A DNA stretch of 6,176 bases from NCBI GenBank assembly GCA_937891125.1, contig CALAEZ010000048.1, forward strand, positions 1 through 6,176, written 5' to 3'. The position numbers and the translations under genes were made by a program. This document shows, piece by piece, positions 1 through 5,900 of the stretch; position 1 is the first letter of the stretch, and every line of letters starts with the position of its first letter. Below the pieces are notes generated by a model, which worked only from the letters and a program-made list of their open reading frames with translations, ran no database searches and was not told the DNA's origin. Source of the DNA: an uncultured Treponema sp. GTDB taxonomy: Bacteria > Spirochaetota > Spirochaetia > Treponematales > Treponemataceae.

Positions 1-384
1 GCAGTTGACATGGAAACAGGCAAAATTCGAAAAAGTGAGACGGTTGGCCTCGGAGAGAATACTCCGCCGGAAGAACCTGAAATAGATATTACTTTTACAA
101 GAGAGAAACTCAAGCCGTCAGAAGAGATGGAAAGAGTTGTCTCCCGTTCTTCTGATATTGATTACTGCTATCACACCAATAATATTTCGTATATTCGATA
201 TCTGATGAATCAATATTCTGTTCAGGAACTTGCAGAGCATCCGCTGAAAGTGATAGAGGTACAGTATGTAAACCAGACGCATGAGGGAAATGAACTTTTG
301 CTCTATCGTTGTCAGAAAAAGGATACATTTACCATTCTGTATGACGGAAAACCTGCCTTAAACTGCATCATAACAAGAGAATAA
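1..384 (+). CDS. Acyl-ACP thioesterase, C-terminal part (5' end outside window)
   Basis: The frame is open from base 1, so the ATG at position 10 is internal. The residues around it (A-V-D-M-E-T-G-K) fit the family's 'D-x-E-T-G-R' strand that precedes the second hotdog domain. The following motif D-I-D-Y-C-Y-H-T-N-N-I-S-Y (codons from 154) is the typical D-x-D-x-x-x-H-x-N-N signature of the C-terminal hotdog half of FatA/FatB-like bacterial acyl-ACP thioesterases. These cytosolic enzymes release free fatty acids from acyl carrier protein. After it comes V-I-E-V-Q-Y-V-N-Q-T, matching the beta strand that carries 'E-V-x-F' in relatives. About 127 residues are visible of roughly 240-250 usual, so the N-terminal catalytic half is off the window. 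The stop is TAA, with a hairpin terminator 25 nt downstream, so this gene ends its transcript. Family assignment is from remembered motifs; substrate chain length cannot be told. Confidence 0.82.
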   Translation, partial: AVDMETGKIRKSETVGLGENTPPEEPEIDITFTREKLKPSEEMERVVSRSSDIDYCYHTNNISYIRYLMNQYSVQELAEHPLKVIEVQYVNQTHEGNELLLYRCQKKDTFTILYDGKPALNCIITRE

Positions 385-409
385 AACGACTCTGTTTTCA
401 GAGCAACGA

Positions 410-456
410 AAATACCCGCAGATTCTTCCCGTAAAAGGAGAATCCTGCGGGTATTT
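410..456 (+). terminator. Hairpin terminator after the thioesterase gene
   Basis: The arm AAATACCCGCAG (410-421) pairs exactly with CTGCGGGTATTT (445-456). The stem continues inward with ATTCT/AGAAT and CC/GG across single-base bulges, leaving a small A-rich loop. It sits 25 nt past the TAA stop. The right arm ends in TATTT rather than a long U tract, so it may work as a bidirectional or less efficient terminator. Confidence 0.75.
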
Positions 457-662
457 CATTGAGGGAGAAAATGAGATTGCTTTATTTTATAATCCAAAAC
501 CCGGGAAGCTGCAATGGACACGAAGAGACATTTATCAAAGAAACAGGCAACAGAAGAAAAACGCCTAAAAACGAAACAGAAGGGAGAAGCTATCTGTTTT
601 TTCTCCCGGAAGCATCTGATATCATGCACTACTGAAACCCTGAAAAAATGAGGAGGATAACA
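457..662 (+). other. Gap between terminator and radical SAM gene
   Basis: This 206-nt stretch should carry the promoter and leader of the radical SAM gene. TATAAT occurs at 488-493, but no acceptable -35 lies 16-18 nt upstream, so a promoter is only possible. Two short overlapping frames exist: 54 codons at 471-635, behind GAGGGAG at 461-467, and a lysine-rich 45 codons at 514-651. They compete for the same DNA and neither product is recognisable. No tRNA or known riboswitch shape was seen. Confidence 0.4.
651..656 (+). promoter_or_regulatory. Ribosome binding site deciding the radical SAM start
   Basis: A perfect AGGAGG lies 6 nt before ATG 663. It settles the start in favour of 663 over the in-frame ATG at 648, which lies upstream of the site. 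It fits a Firmicutes host. Confidence 0.8.
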
Positions 663-1346
663 ATGGGAGCAATCATTGATAAAGCGAAGCACGATGCCGC
701 CATGACGGCATGGGATTACATCGGGAAGAATCCGGAAGCCAATATTCCGAAAATCCTGGATACGATTGAAAAGCTGGATACAAAAGGCAGTCTTGCCGTT
801 CATATTGCAAGTATCCGAAGAGTTATGAATGATCCTGACAGCGGGATGCGTAAAATGGTTCTCAGCCTTTTTGAAGAGATTGATCCCGCACAGCTTCGGG
901 TCCTGTTTGAAACGTTGGCCGTTAACACAATGCTGATTTCCGCACCGACGCGCGCGAAGGCACGGGAACAGTACGACTGTAATATTCCCTGGGCCATTCT
1001 GATGGATCTTACATCTGCCTGTAATTTAAAGTGCACAGGATGCTGGGCCGCGGAATATGGCCATACCCTCAATCTCACGCTGGAAGAACTGGATGACATT
1101 ATTGAACAGGCCGAAGCACTCGGCACTTATATGTTCCTCTATTCCGGAGGGGAGCCTCTTGTAAGGAAAAAGGACATTATCACACTCTGTGAGCGGCATC
1201 CGGAGGCCTTTTTTACCAGCTTCACCAACGGGACGCTGATTGACGAAGATTTCTGCCAGGAAATTGCTCGGGTCAAGAATTTCGTGCCGGCTATCAGCGT
1301 GGAAGGCTTTGAAGAGGAAACAGATTTCCGCCGTGGAAAGGGCACC
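663..1346 (+). CDS. Radical SAM enzyme, N-terminal half (broken at a sequence join)
   Basis: The start is ATG 663, because AGGAGG at 651-656 lies 6 nt upstream; the ATG at 648 precedes that site and would add M-R-R-I-T. Residues 1 to about 105 form a helical leader. C-N-L-K-C-T-G-C gives the CxxxCxxC iron-sulfur motif (C120, C124, C127). G-G-E-P (162-165) is the SAM-binding loop after beta strand 2, and S-V-E-G (212-215) is a ribose-contact type motif. Enzymes of this class cleave S-adenosylmethionine at a 4Fe-4S cluster to make a 5'-deoxyadenosyl radical. Gut clostridial relatives, as remembered, are about 450 residues and often carry cysteine-rich C-termini, so about half is missing. After R-R-G-K-G-T (residue 228) the frame turns into unrelated codons and stops at 1370. 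The reaction and substrate cannot be named. Confidence 0.85.
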
Positions 1347-1347
1347 T

Positions 1348-2238
1348 TGCCCGGTGCGTCCTTGCATTGACCTCAAGGGCATAGTAGATTATGGCAAGCA
1401 GAAAGGTGTGGGCATCATCCTTTGGGCTGGTTATTACGCTTTCAACAGAGACATGGAGAATGTGTGCAAGTATTTCTCCGACATGGGTGTAAAAGGCTTT
1501 AAGATTGACTTTATGGACCGTGACGACCAGTTGATGACTGAGTTTATGTATCGTGCAGCTGCCACTTGTGCCAAATACCAGATGTTAGCAGAATTCCATG
1601 GAACTTACAAGCCATCAGGGTTGAACCGTACTTATCCTAATGTGGTAAACTTTGAAGGCGTGCATGGTTTGGAACAGATGAAATGGGAGTCAGGAACTGA
1701 TCAGTTAAAGTATGATGTAACCATTCCTTATATCCGTCAGGCAGCTGGTCCTATGGACTATACACAAGGTGCCATGCTGAATGGTGGCATCAAGAACTAT
1801 CATCCTTCAAACTCCGAGCCAATGAGCCAGGGAACCCGTTGCCATCAGTTAGGCCTTTATGTGGTGCTTGATTCTCCGCTCAATATGTTGTGCGATTCTC
1901 CTACCAATTATCTGAAGGAGCCTGAATGTACCGATTTCATCGCAAAAATCCCTACTGTTTGGGATGAGACAAGAGTCTTGGATGGTAAGGTAGGTGAGTA
2001 TATCGTGACGGCTCGCCGAAGTGGCAATACCTGGTATGTGGGAGGCATCACGAATCGTGAGGCGCGCGATCTTACTATTGATTTGTCTTTCCTTAGTGGC
2101 AAGCAAATGCAGCTCTTCAAGGATGGAGTAAATGCAGATCGTAAGGGTTCAGACTATAAGCTGACAAATGAGACTACTTCTTCACGTATGCAGATACACC
2201 TCGCACCAGGTGGTGGCTTTGCTGCAAAGATTCAGTAA
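1348..2238 (+). CDS. Glycoside hydrolase family 97, C-terminal half (5' part missing at a join)
   Basis: The reading matches the family from I-D-L-K-G-I-V-D-Y-G-K onward, the helix after the third barrel strand, through G-V-G-I-I-L-W-A-G-Y-Y. K-I-D-F-M-D-R-D-D-Q follows, with its Asp codon at 1507-1509. That Asp is the position described as the nucleophile in retaining GH97 alpha-galactosidases and is not Asp in the inverting SusB-type alpha-glucosidases. F-E-G-V-H-G-L-E (codons from 1651) holds the glutamates of the family's catalytic or calcium-binding region. From about 1950 the sequence is the beta-rich GH97 C-terminal domain, ending G-G-G-F-A-A-K-I-Q. About 296 residues remain of roughly 640-700; the signal peptide, N-terminal beta-sandwich and barrel start are absent. 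Such enzymes act in the periplasm of Bacteroidetes on alpha-linked sugars. Alpha-galactosidase activity is inference; the family call is strong. Confidence 0.88.
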   Translation, partial: CPVRPCIDLKGIVDYGKQKGVGIILWAGYYAFNRDMENVCKYFSDMGVKGFKIDFMDRDDQLMTEFMYRAAATCAKYQMLAEFHGTYKPSGLNRTYPNVVNFEGVHGLEQMKWESGTDQLKYDVTIPYIRQAAGPMDYTQGAMLNGGIKNYHPSNSEPMSQGTRCHQLGLYVVLDSPLNMLCDSPTNYLKEPECTDFIAKIPTVWDETRVLDGKVGEYIVTARRSGNTWYVGGITNREARDLTIDLSFLSGKQMQLFKDGVNADRKGSDYKLTNETTSSRMQIHLAPGGGFAAKIQ

Positions 2239-2261
2239 AAAGTATATTGGTATCAATAGTT

Positions 2262-2299
2262 TTAGGGTGTGCACTTCAAAATGCGCACCCTAATTTTAT
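2262..2299 (+). terminator. Rho-independent terminator after the GH97 gene
   Basis: TTAGGGTGTGC (2262-2272) pairs with GCGCACCCTAA (2283-2293), 11 bp including one G-U pair, around a 10-nt loop. TTTTAT follows at once. It lies 23 nt after the GH97 stop, between two convergent genes. The U tract is only on the + side, so it mainly serves the GH97 transcript. Confidence 0.85.
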
Positions 2300-2321
2300 C
2301 CTAAATTGGAAAGGAGATAAA

Positions 2322-3131
2322 CTATTCCACCAATAATCTGAGTTCCTTGGAATTGGTACGGGCCTTCATCCATTCCACCATTTTAGCTTTCTCACGATCA
2401 TCCATGCGCTTATTAAGATGGATAATGGCAAAGGTAACTGTGTCAGCACGGGCAGAATCTACACTCATCTCCAATGATTTGGAAAGAGAAAAACGAGTAA
2501 CCTGAGGATAAAGCACCTTCATCTCTGGCATCAAGGTTAGCGCTAATTCATCATAAGTAAGATAATTATTCAATAAACCCTGAATAGAGTCAATCAAAAT
2601 AGCTTGTTGCTGTAACTTTACCTCTCCATTCTTATAGAAATCCTCCAATACCTGTGCACGTACCGATGTTATGTCCATCGTAGCAGCTTGCTGGCCGCTA
2701 ACGCCTTGCAATACCACCAACTTAGTATCACCAAGATTATAGTCAGCCATTCGTCGTTGTGCCATAATAATAGTGCTGTCGGCTACCTCTTTGCCCACCA
2801 ACACCACGCGCAGTTCTTTCGTCCCATCACGCTTCTCCACTTTTTTATCCACGACTTGGGCATTATCAAAACTCAACTGTTCGTTTACGAAGCGGTTTAC
2901 GGAACCTTCATAAATGGTATCATTCAATATACCATAAGTAAGATAAACTGCAGGTATCATAGTCAGTACCACTACCCACACAATATATTTGCGCACTTTC
3001 TTTTCGCGTTCTTTATCCACATATTTTAGTCGGCTGAAACGCATAAACCTGGTGCCAAGGTAGGTAGCGACACTAATAAAAACCGAATTGATAAAATAGA
3101 GATAAAAAACAGAAAGAATGTTTCGGCTCAT
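2322..3131 (-). CDS. DUF389-type membrane protein, C-terminal part (5' end lost at a join)
   Basis: The visible 269 residues begin with a membrane helix containing F-Y-L-Y-F-I-N-S-V-F-I. A basic loop (K-Y-V-D-K-E-R-E-K-K-V) and a second helix (about residues 49-69) come next. A soluble region of about 200 residues then alternates short strands and helices and ends E-L-R-L-L-V-E. I recognise the F-Y-L-x-F-I-N-S-V-F-I helix and the long hydrophilic tail from Bacteroidetes DUF389 proteins, which are about 450 residues with an N-terminal multi-helix part ending in a P-P-L-C-T-A-G motif. That part is absent. ATG 3131 is therefore probably internal: the frame stays open upstream through G-N-R-F to 3143 and meets TAG at 3165-3167. 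No biochemical role is established. The gene is convergent with GH97 and both suit a Prevotella-like genome. Confidence 0.7.
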   Translation of the reverse strand: MSRNILSVFYLYFINSVFISVATYLGTRFMRFSRLKYVDKEREKKVRKYIVWVVVLTMIPAVYLTYGILNDTIYEGSVNRFVNEQLSFDNAQVVDKKVEKRDGTKELRVVLVGKEVADSTIIMAQRRMADYNLGDTKLVVLQGVSGQQAATMDITSVRAQVLEDFYKNGEVKLQQQAILIDSIQGLLNNYLTYDELALTLMPEMKVLYPQVTRFSLSKSLEMSVDSARADTVTFAIIHLNKRMDDREKAKMVEWMKARTNSKELRLLVE

Positions 3132-3143
3132 AAATCGGTTGCC

Positions 3144-3221
3144 AAAATGGGAATAATAAAGTTGCTAAAATTCTTTTCTTAAAGGGATTATGAAAATTGA
3201 TTTAAAACATTGATTTTATAG
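3144..3221. other. AT-rich spacer holding a probable sequence join
   Basis: This stretch is very AT-rich and has no gene. It lies between the interrupted DUF389 gene and the end of the ComFB gene. The only small structure noted is a direct repeat, AAATCAAT twice on the minus strand about 15 nt apart (near 3197-3219). No convincing terminator for the ComFB transcript was found. Confidence 0.45.
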
Positions 3222-3923
3222 CTAATTTATTATATAATACAAAATCAAATCCTTTATTTTAAGAGAAAATGTTGAATTAAGCTCTGTTCGTATGACAGAC
3301 TCGCTTACAACAGGAACCTCAAAAACATAATCTACTGGCGTGTAGTCTGGCGCAGTCACTTCGATAGTAAACGTAAAACGCTTGTTTTCGCCGTCTTTCT
3401 TGGCCGGAACTGATTTTACCCAGAAAGAGTAGGTACCATTTGTGCTCTTAAATGTTTTTGCAGGATTATTCCACGTAGAATCAACCATTTCTGCTAGTCC
3501 GCCATTTTGCTTTATGGTAATACTAGCGCCAATAAGTGGTTCAAAGGTAGTCCCATCAAGCACCGTGCCTACAAATGTCGGCATATTAAACACGGGATGT
3601 AATGTTTTGGCTACTTCGCAGTCGGTGCGCGGCCGTTCATGGAAAGGTCGCTTTGTTGAGCTTACAATGCGTATGCCTTCCATACCAAGTGCTTCAATAT
3701 CTGCCTTAAGCTGATTATCATTGATAGACGGAATGGAGTGTGTCGCACCGCGCCCAGAAACCACGTAGCGTGGGGCAATACGATTTAAAACATAGCTTAT
3801 TGTATCTAAACGACAATTCATACAGTCGCATGTGAGCCATGATAAGTGTTCATTCTTGAGCTGATCATAAATCGTATTCACCTTCTGACTGACAATTTCT
3901 TCCATGATGTTATGTACGTTCAT
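3222..3923 (-). CDS. ComFB-domain protein with C-terminal carboxypeptidase-regulatory-like domain
   Basis: Residues 1-63 read as a ComFB domain: V-H-N-I-M-E-E-I-V at the start, C-D-C-M-N-C (C32, C34, C37), the L-D-T-I-S-Y-V-L-N-R helix, then P-R-Y-V-V-S-G-R-G. ComFB was named from the Bacillus comF operon, and cyanobacterial members have been reported to bind cyclic di-GMP/di-AMP. A linker with a second conserved-looking part (Q-L-K-A-D-I-E-A-L, about 71-79) leads to a beta-rich domain at about 112-215. Its G-T-V-L-D-G...L-I-G-A-S-I-T-I pattern resembles carboxypeptidase-regulatory/Ig-like repeats. There is no signal peptide, so a cytosolic location is expected. The start is supported by GGAG 8 nt upstream and a promoter directly before it. 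The last 15 residues are AT-rich and lie close to a join, so the very C-terminus is less certain. Treponema genomes, as remembered, have similar ComFB proteins. Function is not demonstrated. Confidence 0.75.
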   Translation of the reverse strand: MNVHNIMEEIVSQKVNTIYDQLKNEHLSWLTCDCMNCRLDTISYVLNRIAPRYVVSGRGATHSIPSINDNQLKADIEALGMEGIRIVSSTKRPFHERPRTDCEVAKTLHPVFNMPTFVGTVLDGTTFEPLIGASITIKQNGGLAEMVDSTWNNPAKTFKSTNGTYSFWVKSVPAKKDGENKRFTFTIEVTAPDYTPVDYVFEVPVVSESVIRTELNSTFSLKIKDLILYYIIN

Positions 3924-3931
3924 TGAAAAAT

Positions 3932-3935
3932 CTCC
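3932..3935 (-). promoter_or_regulatory. Ribosome binding site of the ComFB gene
   Basis: GGAG on the minus strand lies 8 nt before ATG 3923. It supports that start and a host that uses Shine-Dalgarno pairing, unlike the Bacteroidetes piece next door. Confidence 0.65.
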
Positions 3936-3945
3936 ATTAAGAATC

Positions 3946-3974
3946 AGTATATATTATTTTTAAGCAAAATTCAA
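3946..3974 (-). promoter_or_regulatory. Sigma-70-type promoter for the ComFB gene
   Basis: On the minus strand TTGAAT (3969-3974) and TATACT (3946-3951) are separated by exactly 17 nt. The predicted start near 3939 leaves a leader of only about 16 nt containing the GGAG site. It lies in the 62-nt gap after the upstream gene's stop, so the ComFB gene probably has its own transcript. Confidence 0.6.
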
Positions 3975-3985
3975 ACAAAATCGCA

Positions 3986-4918
3986 TTATTTTTTCTGCAT
4001 TTCATACAAAAAACGTTCATCTTCTTTTTCAAGCAGCGTATACCGTAATACCGAGCACACGCGTTTATCGTCTGTACTTTCATACTGCGTTTCGAGCAGA
4101 CAGGTTACGTATATCGTGCGCTCTTTTACAGGACTATTTTCAAGCGGAAACCCCATTTTTAATGCATATTCCGCACCATGCTGGAACGGCAAAGCATTTT
4201 TTTCGCAACCAAATACGATTCGCTCATGATTGAGATACAAAATACAAGGCGGCTCTTTTCTGTCTTGAATTTCACCCATCGCATCTTTTTGATGCACAAG
4301 AAATCTGCATACCGGAATGAGATACAGTCCATTTCCCAACTGTGTGCCCGTTGCCTTACCGTGCGCTACGGCAGATTCTAGATACGCTTTTGCTTGCTCC
4401 TGTTCATGTTCCGCTATATCACTCCATTTCGGCTGTCTAAAAAGCGGAAATGCATCGCTTACCGTGCACGCAATATGCAGGGACGTGCTGCGACCTGTTT
4501 CATAATACAGTACGGCGTTAACTATTTTTTTGCTTGTATTTTCTATATCGTGGATACGATGTATGGCTTCTGGAATGACCAGTGCAAGCGTGTTTTTTAG
4601 GCGTTTCATGGTTGTGTTGAAATATAAGCCTAATTTATTAAAATAAAACTGCACGCACACTTCTTTTCCGTCAAACAGCTGCACGTTTTTAGGTGCATTT
4701 TTCAGCAGAATAATGCCTTGATCGAGCACTGTCAGCTGCTCTGCACGCAACGCTACGGGGAAAATGCCACTACTTTCTTTGGGAACTGCTTTTGCGCGCA
4801 TTGTATCGCTTTGTGGCGAATCTTTTTGCAGGGGAGTAATGGTAACCGGCGTATTTCCGTCAAGCAGATAATCTAATACGAGCTGCCGCTCTATGCCCGT
4901 TAAGGCCGCCTTGGTCAT
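3986..4918 (-). CDS. Uncharacterised 310-residue protein, possible degenerate PilZ/YcgR-like layout
   Basis: I do not recognise this protein with certainty. ATG 4918 is preferred over ATG 4936: it overlaps the upstream stop as ATGA and has GGGAGG 10 nt before it, while ATG 4936 has no such site. There is no signal peptide or membrane helix, so it is probably cytosolic. Residues about 85-125 (V-C-V-Q-F-Y-F-N-K-L-G-L-Y-F then L-A-L-V-I-P-E-A-I-H-R-I) resemble the N-terminal barrel of YcgR-type proteins. The last 80 residues (I-L-Y-L-N-H-E-R-I-V-F-G, then A-L-K-M-G-F-P, then V-T-C-L-L and E-D-E-R-F-L-Y-E) follow a PilZ-like strand order. The RxxxR and D/NxSxxG cyclic-di-GMP motifs are not present. 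If it is PilZ-like, it is degenerate and may not bind nucleotide. It is the last gene of the coupled three-gene set. Confidence 0.65.
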   Translation of the reverse strand: MTKAALTGIERQLVLDYLLDGNTPVTITPLQKDSPQSDTMRAKAVPKESSGIFPVALRAEQLTVLDQGIILLKNAPKNVQLFDGKEVCVQFYFNKLGLYFNTTMKRLKNTLALVIPEAIHRIHDIENTSKKIVNAVLYYETGRSTSLHIACTVSDAFPLFRQPKWSDIAEHEQEQAKAYLESAVAHGKATGTQLGNGLYLIPVCRFLVHQKDAMGEIQDRKEPPCILYLNHERIVFGCEKNALPFQHGAEYALKMGFPLENSPVKERTIYVTCLLETQYESTDDKRVCSVLRYTLLEKEDERFLYEMQKK

Positions 4919-5664
4919 TTGCCTTTTTCCTCCCATGCTCGTATCTGAATTTGATCAATTTTCCAAGCATCTTTTTCGCGAACAAGAAAAGCAACCGCAT
5001 TCATGGTTGCTAAATCACCCGAAAACTGGAGCGGAACCTGCAAAAAATCTGCGGAAATAAACGGCTCCCCATACCGAAAAGTTTCAAAATCCATCGGCTC
5101 TGAAATCGCTTCTGAAGAGGAAGCTTCTTCGGGTTGCAGCTCGGCGCTAGGCACACTGTCTGGAGCCGGCTCTTGAGAAGCATTCGTTTGCTTGAGCGGC
5201 GCTAAAAAACTTGAAATGTCGTAATAAAAAAGCGCAAGCAGATAGCGCCCTTGTTCGGTAACATATCTTTCAGTTTTTTCGCCTGTAACGAATGCAGTAC
5301 AAAAATTGTCAAGCAGGCTCTTTGCTGGCTCAGGGAAAAAACGGTAGTCAAGCTTTCCTACCCATTCAAGTGCAGGATAAATCGGCGAAACGGTCTTTTC
5401 TGCGGTGTTTGCAAGCACTGCAAGTGGCGAAAGTACGACGCGTTTTTCAATGCCCTCTGTCGCTGTTATTGTCTGCGTCAGACGATCTGCTTCAAGCTCA
5501 TCTGTCCAGGGAATAAGCTCTTCTCGTGTTAGCGAAACCTCACGGAGTGTTTCTTCTTCAAGCTCGCCTTGCTTTGTCTGCATGTGTGAGCAAGAAAAAA
5601 AGCTTATAAGTATAAGAGAACTGCTAGAAAGAAAGAAAATGCGTGATAGGGTAGATGCTTTCAT
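4915..5664 (-). CDS. Putative lipoprotein, possible NTF2-like C-terminal domain
   Basis: A complete 249-residue gene. Residues 1-25 are a lipoprotein signal: K2 and R8, a hydrophobic stretch, then I-S-F-F-S-C with C25 as the likely lipidated cysteine. The residues before it are a relaxed lipobox of the kind accepted in spirochaetes, not the strict L-A-G-C. About 26-60 is acidic and polar. About 100-155 holds helices (S-L-L-D-N-F-C-T-A-F, then R-Y-L-L-A-L-F-Y-Y-D-I). A Pro/Glu/Ser-rich linker covers about 166-193. The tail has paired strands (F-L-Q-V-P-L-Q-F-S-G, then V-A-F-L-V-R-E-K-D-A-W-K-I), as in NTF2-like small lipoproteins; this fold is inference. The start has AGGAG 5 nt upstream, and its ATG overlaps the previous stop as ATGA. 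It overlaps the next gene in the same way. Function unknown; the mature protein would sit on a membrane surface outside the cytoplasm. Confidence 0.75.
   Translation of the reverse strand: MKASTLSRIFFLSSSSLILISFFSCSHMQTKQGELEEETLREVSLTREELIPWTDELEADRLTQTITATEGIEKRVVLSPLAVLANTAEKTVSPIYPALEWVGKLDYRFFPEPAKSLLDNFCTAFVTGEKTERYVTEQGRYLLALFYYDISSFLAPLKQTNASQEPAPDSVPSAELQPEEASSSEAISEPMDFETFRYGEPFISADFLQVPLQFSGDLATMNAVAFLVREKDAWKIDQIQIRAWEEKGK
4929..4934 (-). promoter_or_regulatory. Ribosome binding site deciding the start at 4918
   Basis: GGGAGG on the minus strand lies 10 nt before ATG 4918 and inside the end of the lipoprotein gene. It overlaps the alternative ATG at 4936 and so argues against that start. 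Confidence 0.55.
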
Positions 5665-5900
5665 TGCAGCTCCTCTAAGGCTTTGAGCGCCAACACAAAG
5701 GGGTGTGAATCATCGGCTTCTGAAAGCGATTCTTCTGCAATACGGATGCGGGCAGCTTGTACAGCATCGTGTAAAAGGCTTTCGTAGATGCGCGAAAGAT
5801 TTTTTTCTTGCGCCATTCCAAGCCTGATAATGTGCGTTGTAAAGCCGAGAGAGCCAGTTAAGTAATAATTTCCGTAAAAGCGGCTTTGTCTGCGCTGAGT
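5661..5900 (-). CDS. Unidentified protein, C-terminal fragment (5' end lost at a join)
   Basis: Only about 79 residues belong to this gene, from around T-Q-R-R-Q-S-R-F-Y-G-N-Y-Y to the end A-L-K-A-L-E-E-L-Q. The fragment has a glycine-rich hydrophobic part (L-T-G-S-L-G-F-T-T-H-I-I-R-L-G) followed by two likely helices rich in Ala, Glu and Arg. I do not recognise the family. The minus frame stays open to ATG 5927, but the residues beyond about 5900 (M-T-Y-P-A-P-R-P) are the back of the histidine kinase gene of the adjoining GC-rich piece and are not native. The stop TGA 5663-5661 overlaps the lipoprotein ATG, so this is the upstream gene of a translationally coupled set. The real promoter of that set lies outside the window. 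Confidence 0.6.
   Translation of the reverse strand, partial: TQRRQSRFYGNYYLTGSLGFTTHIIRLGMAQEKNLSRIYESLLHDAVQAARIRIAEESLSEADDSHPFVLALKALEELQ
5670..5674 (-). promoter_or_regulatory. Ribosome binding site of the lipoprotein gene
   Basis: AGGAG (within AGAGGAG) on the minus strand lies 5 nt before ATG 5664 and inside the coding end of the upstream gene. This suits re-initiation at the ATGA overlap. Confidence 0.65.

Noticed and set aside
488..493. TATAAT as the promoter -10 for the radical SAM gene
   Set aside because: No usable -35 sits 16-18 nt upstream and there is no extended -10 TG. One hexamer in AT-rich DNA is not enough.
611..626. Palindrome TGATATCA within GCATCTGATATCATGC as an operator
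   Set aside because: Symmetry does not extend cleanly beyond 8 bp and no regulator gene is nearby.
1240..1347. The GH97 frame extending upstream to an ATG at 1240
   Set aside because: These codons lie inside the radical SAM gene, whose own frame keeps strong family motifs up to 1346. The extension is an accidental out-of-frame opening, not the GH97 start.
2310..2318. AAGGAGATA on the + strand as a ribosome binding site
   Set aside because: No + strand gene follows; it lies just beyond the stop of the minus-strand DUF389 gene.
3190..3221. Direct repeat AAATCAAT as an attachment site or target duplication at a join
   Set aside because: It is short, AT-rich and on one side of the join only, so chance is likely.
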